A stretch of DNA of 33,179 bases, from positions 1-33,179 of the forward strand of contig DAOVRZ010000060.1 of the NCBI GenBank assembly GCA_030627905.1, read 5' to 3'. The notes below the pieces were generated by a model. It was not told the DNA's origin. It did no database searches and saw only the letters and a list, made by a program, of their open reading frames with translations. Every line of letters starts with the position of its first letter. Within the stretch, counting starts at the first letter, position 1. The translations under genes and the position numbers were made by a program. This document shows, in pieces, positions 8,201-14,400 of the stretch. This DNA comes from JAGMES01 sp023128035 (GTDB lineage: Bacteria > Bacillota > Halanaerobiia > DY22613).

Positions 8201-10118
8201 CTTACCATTGAATATAAACGGTAAGGTAGATAGAAAAGCATTACCAGAACCTGATGAGAAAAATATAACTAGAATAGATTATATAGGACCGAGGAATAAA
8301 ACAGAAGAAAGGCTAGTTTCTATTTGGCATGAAATACTAAGGATAGATAGGATAGGAATCAATGATAACTTCTTTAATTTAGGCGGCCATTCATTAAAAG
8401 CTACAACTCTAGTTTTAAAGATTCATGAAGAATTTAATATAGAAATTCCACTTAGAGAAGTATTTAACAGACCAACTATAAAAGAATTGAATTGGTATAT
8501 ACAAAACACTGAAGAAGCTGATCAAATAAGGTTAGAGTTATTGAATGTTAAATTAAAAAATATGTTTGGAGAAACATGTAAATTGATTAAATATAAAACA
8601 GAAGTATATGATGTAATTATTCTGTATACAGAGAAAAATTCTGGAGAAATATTAAACTATATTAAAAATAACTCAGGTGAAGATATTCTTGTAGATTATG
8701 TTGTAGATGATTATAATGTTTTGAAGCATAATTTTGTAATCCAAAATGTGAGTTTGGATGAACTGACTGATAAAATTAGATTAAGACATTTTGATGATAA
8801 TGAAATTGAAAAAATATTTGAAGTACTCAGATTGAACACACAAATATTACAGGAAAATATCCTAAATAAAGAAAAAAATTATAAATATAACATTGGTGGT
8901 GTAATGAATCAAATTTGTAGAGGAAACCATAAAAATAATCGTAGAGTTTATTCAAATGTCATAAGTAATTTTAAAAATGAAAACTTACAAAATAATTTAA
9001 GCATATTGCTAAATAAGTTAATTAATGAACAACCAGTATTTAGAACTACTATTTGTTTAGAAGATGAAACTTATAAATTTGTAGAGCATGAAAAAATTGA
9101 TATAATTAATTTCAATATTATAGATTTGTCCCAATTTAACTTTATATCTCAAAGGAGAATAATGGAGCGAATTTTCTTTTTTATGGAGTCTTCATTAAAT
9201 GATAATAGCTATTTAAATAGCATATTGTTCAATTTTGCAATTGTCAAAATAAGTATGAATCGATATTACCTAATTTTAATCATGGATCATCAAGTTGCCG
9301 ATATTCATACAGAAAGAATTATAAAGAAGTATCTTGAAGAATCATATGAAGAAAATTATAAAATTTTACCATTTAAGCATTATATAAAAAATGTACTTCT
9401 AGCTGATAACAAAAATAAATTCAAGATATTCAATAGTTCAATAATTTTAAAGGAATATAAAGAAGCAGCTGAGTCACTTTATGAAAAGTACTCAGATTAC
9501 ACTGTTGGAAAATCAATCATTCTTTCAGAACCATTTGTTATTAACTATTGGTTTGATGATGCTAATTTTAGGAAAAGTAGCGAAAACATAAATGCATTTG
9601 AATCTTTACTCTTCATTTTAGTCAAGATATTAAGAATTCAGTTCGAAGTAAAAATGATACCTTTAAGAATGCCTAAAAATAATCGAATATTTGGTGAGTA
9701 TAGTTATTATAATACTATTGGTAATTTTAGTGATAGTATACCATGTACATTTAATACAGATCACGATACTAAAAACTACTATTACAAAAAATATGTTGAA
9801 ATAGATAATTTTTTAGTAAAACATAAAATACGATTAAGAGAATTAAATGATGATACGAAAATTTCAGATTACATATTTAAGCTTTCTCCGTTTTCATTAA
9901 ATTATCTAGGAGATTTTGAATCATCTAAGAAGAATCTTACTGAAGAGAAAATAGGTAGATATAGTAGACTACCTTATCCTGTACAAGCTTATACAATAGA
10001 TTCATCATTATTGAGAATTATTTTTTGTAATGGTATCAAAAAAGAATCGCTTTTAGTTGTTGAACAATTAATGAAAGACTTAGGTGGAAGGTATAAATAT
10101 GAATTCATTGAAATTTAA
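2220..10118 (+). CDS. NRPS1: bimodular nonribosomal peptide synthetase with terminal C/E-like domain
   Basis: The product is 2,632 aa from ATG 2220. The domain order, with key residues, is: C1 (HHILFDGW, H148/H149/D153), A1 (about 464-985, YTSGTTG from Y618), PCP1 (LGGHS, phosphopantetheine Ser1021), C2 (SSAQKR start, MHHIISDG, H1202/H1203), A2 (from about 1517), PCP2 (Ser2058), a linker of about 130 aa, then a degenerate condensation/epimerisation-like domain to the C-terminus. Reading the Stachelhaus positions by eye gives DAKDIGIVDK for A1, close to known Glu codes, and DLTKIGEIGK for A2, close to Asn codes. C1 begins LTPLQKGILYH, as do D-donor (DCL-type) condensation domains, so it probably receives a peptide ending in a D-residue. 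There is no thioesterase or reductase. Release would fall to the terminal domain or to a separate enzyme. NRPS identity is certain; the substrates are predictions. Confidence 0.95.
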   Translation: MNKIKKMDKFNIQDILELTPLQKGILYHYLSNPESEEYFEQLSLSLSGVLNEEMIEKNWSYIAENNEILRTIYKWNKLNKPVQIVLKKHVIPIYKHDFSKMVGVDDQKIICEIREKDLEKGIDLTKEPLRINLINLGQDKYEMIISYHHILFDGWSNAILLKEFITTYNNICERKKIVVKKKTHYKEFVKWCYKQDKTSQSIYWKKYLAGLNTRTILPVTKPKNKIGKLENIIFKFSKELTRKVYDFSKMTNVTIATLLYTTWGILLQKYNNSQDVVFGITVSGRNASITGIEEMVGLFINTLPLRVNAKDDEIVINILNQVNESLKIGEKYEQTPLVDIKSYSELGNSKKLFDSLVVIENYPMEKENFKENKYINVDSYSIIEKTNYQLTLGINIAESDIEFKFGYESGMFKEKTIENFYNHYRNILFSIVENVEIKLSDIDMLTDKEKNQILEEFNNIKIDYPKNKNITELFEEQVDKTPDKVAIVYENEELTYSELNEKAIQLARVLRDKRVNADKIVGIIVERSLEMIIGIMGILKAGGAYLPIDPEYPEERIRFMLADSNSKIVICGQQFADKFSVSKEEIELVYIDANSCYQGDNSTFTVYNKPIDLAYIIYTSGTTGHPKGIMIEHSGVVNLVTGLYHDIYQNYEESLRIALVAPYVFDASVKQIFASLLLGHSLYIVPEETRKDGLKLLTFLKEKKIEISDGTPAHISLLVTAMDNGEILPVKHFIIGGEALSSGVLKEFYQKFANYKPQVTNIYGPAECCVDSTSYLTDPKKLNQFSTIPIGKPLPNKRIYILDQNQCLSAKGLIGEIYIAGDGLARGYLNNPELTTDKFLADPFIPNQKMYRTGDLGRWLNDGNIEFVGRIDYQVKIRGYRIELGEIEAKLMEYQLIDKAVVIAKDDGKGMKYLCAYAEMKGRNSEVAELIIAKLRKFLTKKLPAYMVPIFFVILRKLPLTQNGKVDRKALPEPDWNVLTSEEYIAPRNKTEEKLVSIWQEILEIDKIGICDNFFNLGGHSLKATTLVLKIHKEFNVEVPLREVFNRPTIEELANYIEEARENVYLSIQPVEKREFYSVSSAQKRLLILNQLENFGVSYNMPGVMKIKGILDKEHLKEVLKDLVKRHESLRTYFDFIEGNPVQKIVDNVEFKVEEFIETNEDKVNKIIEKFIRPFDLKRAPLLRVGHIKMSEDNYLILFDMHHIISDGISMDILIKEFQNLYQGKDLPELRIQYKDFSVWQNELFDSGAIKKQEEYWLEKFLDDIPVLNMPTDYKRSSVPSYKGDSIEFVLNKDLTESLKEMILETNTTLYMVLLAVYNILLLKYTDQEDIIVGSPIAGRFHADLENIIGMFVNTLPMRIHPEGEKTFEKFLEEIKETTLEAYENQDYQFEMLVEKLNIERDMSRNPLFDVMFVLQNQAKPMFRLNDLEIKPYNFATGMSKFDLNLDAVESDNQLNFILTYSTELFKDETIERIAGHFCNIVSEVIFNPKVKLKDIEMISEVEKEELLYLVNDTVRQYPEHQTISQLFEAEVAKSPNKVAVTINDFEVTYGQLNQKINQLARFLRRKGIKPDTIVGLMLEHSLEAIIGIFGVLKAGGAYLPVDHNYPEQRINYLINNSGIDLLLIHEELKPKVTFSGELIDIGDNQIYQGDNSNLKQVCRPNNLVYLIYTSGSTGLPKGVMIEHRGLVNYAVWASRTYLSHEKSWTFPLYSSLSFDLTATSIFVPLISGNQIRVYGEYQDELLIKKILDEDKVDIIKLTPAHLQIIKDLEVKNKRLKKLIIGGEELKTDLAKRISDKFAQKIKIYNEYGPTETVIGCTVYTYQPDKDKSSSVPIGIPVDNVQIYLLDQNLYPVSVGVWGEIYISGAGVARGYLNHPDLTTEKFMENPFIPGERMYKTGDIARWLPDRNIEFFGRKDHQVKIRGYRIELGEIENQLLKHEAIDQTVVLAREEEYSKYLCVYVVGNREIKISELRDHLVRVLPDYMVPSYFIQLDNLPLNINGKVDRKALPEPDEKNITRIDYIGPRNKTEERLVSIWHEILRIDRIGINDNFFNLGGHSLKATTLVLKIHEEFNIEIPLREVFNRPTIKELNWYIQNTEEADQIRLELLNVKLKNMFGETCKLIKYKTEVYDVIILYTEKNSGEILNYIKNNSGEDILVDYVVDDYNVLKHNFVIQNVSLDELTDKIRLRHFDDNEIEKIFEVLRLNTQILQENILNKEKNYKYNIGGVMNQICRGNHKNNRRVYSNVISNFKNENLQNNLSILLNKLINEQPVFRTTICLEDETYKFVEHEKIDIINFNIIDLSQFNFISQRRIMERIFFFMESSLNDNSYLNSILFNFAIVKISMNRYYLILIMDHQVADIHTERIIKKYLEESYEENYKILPFKHYIKNVLLADNKNKFKIFNSSIILKEYKEAAESLYEKYSDYTVGKSIILSEPFVINYWFDDANFRKSSENINAFESLLFILVKILRIQFEVKMIPLRMPKNNRIFGEYSYYNTIGNFSDSIPCTFNTDHDTKNYYYKKYVEIDNFLVKHKIRLRELNDDTKISDYIFKLSPFSLNYLGDFESSKKNLTEEKIGRYSRLPYPVQAYTIDSSLLRIIFCNGIKKESLLVVEQLMKDLGGRYKYEFIEI
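5177..5365 (+). repeat. NRPS1 internal duplication, copy 1 (A10-PCP1)
   Basis: These 189 nt encode the end of the A1-PCP1 linker and most of PCP1. They match 8288-8476 in PCP2 at about 90% (18 differences by hand count, no gaps), including long identical runs around the phosphopantetheine Ser codon. The flanking adenylation domains are much more divergent. This indicates gene conversion or recent module recombination. Confidence 0.8.
8288..8476 (+). repeat. NRPS1 internal duplication, copy 2 (A10-PCP2)
   Basis: This is the second copy of the 189-nt near-identical carrier-protein block of NRPS1, pairing with 5177-5365. Collinear, ungapped, about 90% identical by eye. Confidence 0.8.
8490..10118 (+). 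other. NRPS1 C-terminal linker and degenerate C/E-like terminal domain
   Basis: About 540 residues follow PCP2. The first 130 or so are a poorly recognisable linker. The rest has the condensation-superfamily outline: MDHQVADIHT occupies the HHxxxDG position (first His is Asp, second His2357 and Asp2361 kept, Gly lost), IGNFSDSIPC occupies the late core motif, and LNYLGDF matches the FNYLGQFD signature seen after epimerisation domains. Retention of the second His leaves catalysis possible. Terminal C-like domains are known to release products by cyclisation or condensation in some NRPSs. Whether this one does so, or is an inactive E domain, cannot be told here. The segment is more AT-rich than the modules before it. 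Confidence 0.7.
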
Positions 10119-10301
10119 ATTTCTAGAGTTGGATGATTTAAAGGAGTTACTCCTTTCTTTCACAATAGAATTTTTATAAGAAATAGTATTATACGAGCAA
10201 TTTAAAAATTATAAACCACTAGGTGTCTCTGCATAATGACGTAATATTTATTATGCATGGATAACCAGAGATTAAAAAACTAAAAGAAGGAGAAAATCAA
10301 T
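10119..10301 (+). promoter_or_regulatory. NRPS1-methyltransferase gap with two hairpins
   Basis: The 183-nt spacer contains AAAGGAGT/ACTCCTTT (10140-10156), effectively a 6-bp stem with a 5-nt loop followed by CTTTC. This is at best a weak terminator. It also contains TGCATAAT/ATTATGCA (10230-10257, 12-nt loop), a larger imperfect hairpin just ahead of the next ribosome site. Either may trim or attenuate read-through, but neither has a long T-run, so NRPS1 and the next two genes may still be co-transcribed. The ribosome site AAGGAGA (10287-10293) belongs to the methyltransferase. Confidence 0.35.
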
Positions 10302-11072
10302 ATGCTTGTTGAAAAGAAAGGTTTAACTGGTTTTGAGGAAGAACATGTGATTGGGACATATTCGGCAAATATCACAAAGGGACTTAACTCTTCTGAAAAA
10401 AAAATATTAAAAAAATATTTTAACAAAAAAGGCACTTTACTTGATGTTGGGTGTGGGGTAGGAAGAGAGGCTAGAGAGTTTGCTAAATATGGGCACGAAG
10501 TTTGGGGAGTTGATATTAGTAGAAATATGATTGAAAAAGCGAAAAGTTTAAATAAGGATTTGAATATACATTTTGATAACACAGAATGTATGTATAAATA
10601 CAACTTTGAAGATCAAAGCTTTGATTATATTTTTGTATCTAAAGGAGTTATTAACCATCTTGTAGATTATAATAAAAGAATTAAATTTCTTTTTGAATTA
10701 AAACGTTTGATTAAAAAGGAAGGTATAATTGTACTTGGTATAAATTGTTATGATATGCCATTGTTTTTTCAACTATTTTTGTATTCAATAAAAATAAGTC
10801 AAAGTTTTAAATATACATTATCACGCTATAGATTATTTTTCAAAAGTCTCTTATTAAAAAAACATTTTAGTAGTATTGTGGGGCCAGAAATCTATGCTAA
10901 TTCTGTGGTTCCATATTATTTGTATCGTTTATCTTATATTGAAAATGATTTCAAAAAAGTGTTTGATAAATTTAAGTTAATATCATATATTGAAATTCAG
11001 CACGAAATTCAGTTACTTAGATATATTCAAAAAGGAGTACCTACAATATTTGCAATAGTGGAAAAAATATAG
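10302..11072 (+). CDS. Class I SAM-dependent methyltransferase
   Basis: The product is 256 aa from ATG 10302, with AAGGAGA 8 nt upstream. The N-terminal half is a Rossmann methyltransferase: motif I LLDVGCGVG (residues 46-54), the acidic residue after strand 2 in WGVDIS (Asp71), and the post-II/IV region FEDQSFDYIFVSKGVINHL. The C-terminal half is rich in aromatic and hydrophobic residues (FFQLFLYSIKIS...) and probably forms a substrate-binding cap. The family methylates N, O or C atoms of small molecules and peptides, and the acceptor here is unknown. The gene ends 14 nt before the radical-SAM gene that has its own ribosome site, so these two form an operon. As neither NRPS shows an embedded N-methyltransferase, this free enzyme is the best candidate for any N- or O-methylation of the product. 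Confidence 0.85.
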   Translation: MLVEKKGLTGFEEEHVIGTYSANITKGLNSSEKKILKKYFNKKGTLLDVGCGVGREAREFAKYGHEVWGVDISRNMIEKAKSLNKDLNIHFDNTECMYKYNFEDQSFDYIFVSKGVINHLVDYNKRIKFLFELKRLIKKEGIIVLGINCYDMPLFFQLFLYSIKISQSFKYTLSRYRLFFKSLLLKKHFSSIVGPEIYANSVVPYYLYRLSYIENDFKKVFDKFKLISYIEIQHEIQLLRYIQKGVPTIFAIVEKI

Positions 11073-11086
11073 AAAGGAGAAAAGAG

Positions 11087-12235
11087 ATGAATGATAATTT
11101 TATAAAAATAAGTAGTATTAGTAAAAAAATATTGGAAAATAGCTGTGATAATGAAAAGCAAATTAAGTGGTTACGACTTCCGGTTGTTCAATGGATATCA
11201 TTTCGAGTTACTCAAAAATGTCCATATAATTGTATTTATTGTACTCAAAGATCTATGGAAGAAAATATGGATTTAAAAGATTGGATTGGTATTCTAAAAG
11301 AAGTAAGTGAAGAGAGTGAGCAAATGCATCTGAATATAACTGGTGGAGAGCCGTTATTAATTGGAGACAAATTGTACGGTAAAGACGGAATTATTGAAAA
11401 TGCGAAAAAATTAAATGCTGCCATTTCTATAAATACAACAGGTTATTTTAATAAAACTGAAATATGGGAAAAAATTTTAGATTATGGAATACGGAGTATA
11501 TATATTTCACTCGATTCTTTCAAGAATGATGAAAATTTTAAACTAACGAAAAACCAAGATGCTTTAGCTAATGCGATTAAATGTTTTAAAGTTATTGATA
11601 ATGTTAAAAAACATAAAGACTATAAAGAGCCAATTGTTTATTTGAGCACAGTAATTACGAAAAAAAATTATTTGCACTATCCAAATTTAATTAAATGGGT
11701 AATTGAAAATAAAATTCCAGTTAACGATTTTAATCCTTTGGAATTAAAAGGTTTTGTAAATAAAAAAAATTTTTTATCAAGAGAAGAAATTAAAGAATTT
11801 AAAGAAGAGACATTACGAATAATTGAGGAATATGATATTTCTTCTAAATACCCTTTTTTGAATAGGAGAATTAAAGACATATATTCTACGGAAATTTCTA
11901 CAATTGAAGAGATTGAAAATGGGCGTTATTGTTCAAAGATGTCAGATTATTGCTACACAAGCCCAACTTCATTATATGTTTTACCAGATGGTCGTATTTT
12001 TAATTGTACATATATTATGGAAGGTGTAAATTTGCATCCAGAGTATCATGAAGATTTTAATTTTAATATTAAAGAGAACACCCTTTTAGAGATTCGACAG
12101 GCATTATTACAAAAATTAAATAAAACAGGTTTACCGAATAAATTTCTTTGTTTGAATTATTGTGGTCCAAATTTAACGAGGCTTAATTTAAGAATTAAAA
12201 AAGAGCTTAAATATTTTAGAAGAGTTACTTATTGA
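11087..12235 (+). CDS. Stand-alone radical SAM enzyme with SPASM/twitch-like Cys-rich C-terminus
   Basis: The product is 382 aa from ATG 11087, with AAAGGAG at 11073-11079. The radical-SAM cluster motif CPYNCIYC supplies Cys45, Cys49 and Cys52, and GGEP (86-89) is the SAM-amino-group motif. The C-terminal part has Cys282, 289, 307, 355 and 359, with a LPDGRIFNC stretch like the auxiliary-cluster region of SPASM/twitch proteins. At least one extra Fe-S cluster is therefore likely. SPASM-type enzymes mostly modify peptides or act as dehydrogenases, and placement between two NRPS genes suggests tailoring of a carrier-bound or released peptide. It lacks a cobalamin-binding domain and is unrelated in detail to the radical-SAM unit embedded in NRPS2. 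The exact reaction is unknown. Confidence 0.88.
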   Translation: MNDNFIKISSISKKILENSCDNEKQIKWLRLPVVQWISFRVTQKCPYNCIYCTQRSMEENMDLKDWIGILKEVSEESEQMHLNITGGEPLLIGDKLYGKDGIIENAKKLNAAISINTTGYFNKTEIWEKILDYGIRSIYISLDSFKNDENFKLTKNQDALANAIKCFKVIDNVKKHKDYKEPIVYLSTVITKKNYLHYPNLIKWVIENKIPVNDFNPLELKGFVNKKNFLSREEIKEFKEETLRIIEEYDISSKYPFLNRRIKDIYSTEISTIEEIENGRYCSKMSDYCYTSPTSLYVLPDGRIFNCTYIMEGVNLHPEYHEDFNFNIKENTLLEIRQALLQKLNKTGLPNKFLCLNYCGPNLTRLNLRIKKELKYFRRVTY

Positions 12236-12401
12236 ATGCCTTTGAGAATATATTAACATTCCAGATATTATGTTTCGAGGTTGTAAGATGCTCAACCTTC
12301 ATACTGATAGTAATATATTTAATTCAGCTAAAAAATTTTTACGAATGTACAAGGTAAACATTGAATACTTAAATTGCCAAGGCAATCTTATATACAACAC
12401 C
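12236..12401. other. Non-coding stretch after radical SAM gene
   Basis: Together with the next 190 nt this makes a 356-nt gap without a gene. I see no ORF with a ribosome site and no tRNA-like or riboswitch-like structure. A small palindrome TTGCCAAGGCAA occurs at 12374-12385. Confidence 0.5.
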
Positions 12402-12430
12402 AGCGAGAGTTCCGACTCTCGCTTTATTTA
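12402..12430 (+). terminator. Strong intrinsic terminator before NRPS2
   Basis: A perfect 9-bp stem AGCGAGAGT/ACTCTCGCT (12402-12410 with 12415-12423) has a TCCG tetraloop and is followed by TTATTTA. It is the most GC-rich hairpin in the intergenic DNA. It ends the methyltransferase/radical-SAM transcript, so NRPS2 must have its own promoter downstream. Confidence 0.88.
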
Positions 12431-12456
12431 CTAACGCCTATATAGTAATAACCAAT

Positions 12457-12507
12457 TATAATACCAATAAAAAGCAAATTGGCCTTATTAGAAAAATATG
12501 TTAATAT
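12457..12507 (+). promoter_or_regulatory. Candidate promoter zone of NRPS2
   Basis: Two weak candidates lie between the terminator and the start. One is a perfect TATAAT at 12457-12462 without a recognisable -35. The other is TTGGCC (12479-12484), 17 nt, then TAATAT (12502-12507), which matches the sigma-70 consensus at 4 of 6 positions in each box. The preceding terminator requires a promoter in this interval, but I cannot choose between the two. Confidence 0.3.
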
Positions 12508-12546
12508 TAAATTAAAAATACCATCCTATAACAATAGAAATAATTT

Positions 12547-12580
12547 ATTGTTTTGTTGTAAACAAAAACAATGAAAGGGG
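12547..12580 (+). promoter_or_regulatory. Leader hairpin and ribosome site of NRPS2
   Basis: ATTGTTTTGTT (12547-12557) can pair with AACAAAAACAAT (12561-12572, one extra A). The hairpin ends immediately before the Shine-Dalgarno-like GAAAGGGG (12573-12580). The gap to ATG 12592 is 11 nt, longer than for the other genes here. The stem is A/T only, so its effect on translation is uncertain. Confidence 0.4.
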
Positions 12581-12591
12581 TTTACATATCA

Positions 12592-14400
12592 ATGAAAAAC
12601 ACTCTTGAAAACTTATTTTATCAAATTGTTGATCAATTCCCAGAAAAAATAGCAATAGAATATGGAAAAAAATCAATCACCTATTTTGAACTCGATCAGA
12701 TGTCAAATTCGATTGCAAATTTTATACTATCAAAGAAATTAAAAAAAGGGGCCAGAATTGGTGTAATACTAGATGACCGTATTGATTACATAACTCTAGT
12801 ACTCGGCATATTAAAATCAGGCTGTACATTTGTTCCCTTTGACCCGTCTTATCCGAGCAAAAGACTTGAAACAATGGTAGATATAGTTGATTTCACTCTA
12901 TTCTTTGCTGATCAGGATAACTTTAGTCTGGTCTCTTCTTTATTTTTAAGCTCAGAAAAGAAACCCGAAATATTAGAACATTCAGAAATAACTTCCAAAG
13001 AACAACCAAACAACCGTCCACCACTACAAAACGAACCAAACGACCCAATCTACATCTACTTCACCTCGGGCTCCACAGGTCGCCCAAAGGGAATCCTCGG
13101 CCGCTACAAGGGACTAGTACACTTCATCAAATGGGAGATTGAAACCTTTCAGATCAATGAAAATTTCAGGACAAGTCAGTTTACCACTCCTTCATTTGAT
13201 GCCTTTTTAAGAGATGTCTTTGTACCACTCTGTTCAGGTGGAACACTATGTATTCCGGAATCTAATGATATCCTTTTAAGTGCAAATAAATTAACCCATT
13301 GGATCAATCAATCAAAAATTAATCTTATCCATTGTGTACCGAGTTTGTTCAGAATGATTCTGACCAATGATTTAAATGCTGAAGATTTTCAGGAACTAAA
13401 ATACATACTGATGTCAGGCGAAAGGATCAATCCTAAAGATCTTAGAAGATGGTATTCGATCTTTGGAGAAAGAACTCAACTCGTCAATTTATATGGGCCT
13501 TCTGAGACTACCATGGTTAAAACTTATTATTTGATCAAAGAAGAGGATAAAAATCGCGCTTCAATCTCTATCGGTCAACCAATGAAAGGGGCCAGAGTTT
13601 TAATCCTTGACGACAATCTTAAACCCTGTCAACAGGAGATGGTAGGAGAAATCTATATCCGTACCCCTTTTATGACTTTGGGATATTACAAAGATCCAGA
13701 ACTAACACAAGAAAGATTCATCCAAAATCTTTATAGCAATAACCCTGATGATAAACTATATAAAACAGGCGATTTGGGCAGAATTTTAGCCAATGGAAAT
13801 ATTGAACTGATCGGTCGGAAAGATTATCAGGTTAAAATCAGAGGAGTACGTGTTGAACTTGGGGATATCGAAAGTCAATTGTTAACACATGAAAAGATAA
13901 AAGAAGTAGTGGTAATTGATAAGAAAAACGCAGATGATGAAATCTATCTTGCTGCTTATGTAGTCACAGAAGATAAGATTTCGGCTGGAGAGCTAAAAGA
14001 ATATTTATCTGATCATCTACCTGAATATATGATACCAAATTACTTTTTCCTGATGGAAAGTTTTCCTCTTTTGCCAAATGGTAAGATTGATCGCAAAGCT
14101 TTACCCGAGCCAGATTATCGGATGACCTCTGGTGTAGAATATGTTGCTCCTGAGACTGAAATTGAGAAAAAACTGACCGAGATTTGGTCTAAGATTTTAA
14201 GGGTTGAAGAGATTGGTGTTAAAGATAATTTCTTTGATCTAGGTGGACATTCTCTAAAAGTAACTCTAGTACAATCAAAAATCTCTAAAGAACTGAATGC
14301 CGAAATTTCTTTAAGAGCAATCTTTGAATCTCCAACAATTGAAGAACTAGCAGCTATTATCTCAAAACAATCTCAAAAATCGTTTTCAGCTATTAAAAGT
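12592..14400 (+). other. NRPS2 module 1 (A1-PCP1), loading/initiation module
   Basis: The A domain starts within the first few residues (no C domain). It has FTSGSTGRPKG (A3), NLYGPSET (A5), YKTGDLGRI (A7), GRKDYQVKIRG (A8) and NGKIDRKALP (A10). The carrier serine is S554 in LGGHSLK. The specificity residues read by eye are DARHLSLMVK. Asp at the first position points to an alpha-amino acid, but I recall no matching code, so the substrate is unassigned. Confidence 0.85.

Noticed and set aside
9880..10118. Thioesterase or reductase at the end of NRPS1
   Set aside because: No GxSxG motif or Rossmann reductase signature. The tail has C/E-like motifs instead.
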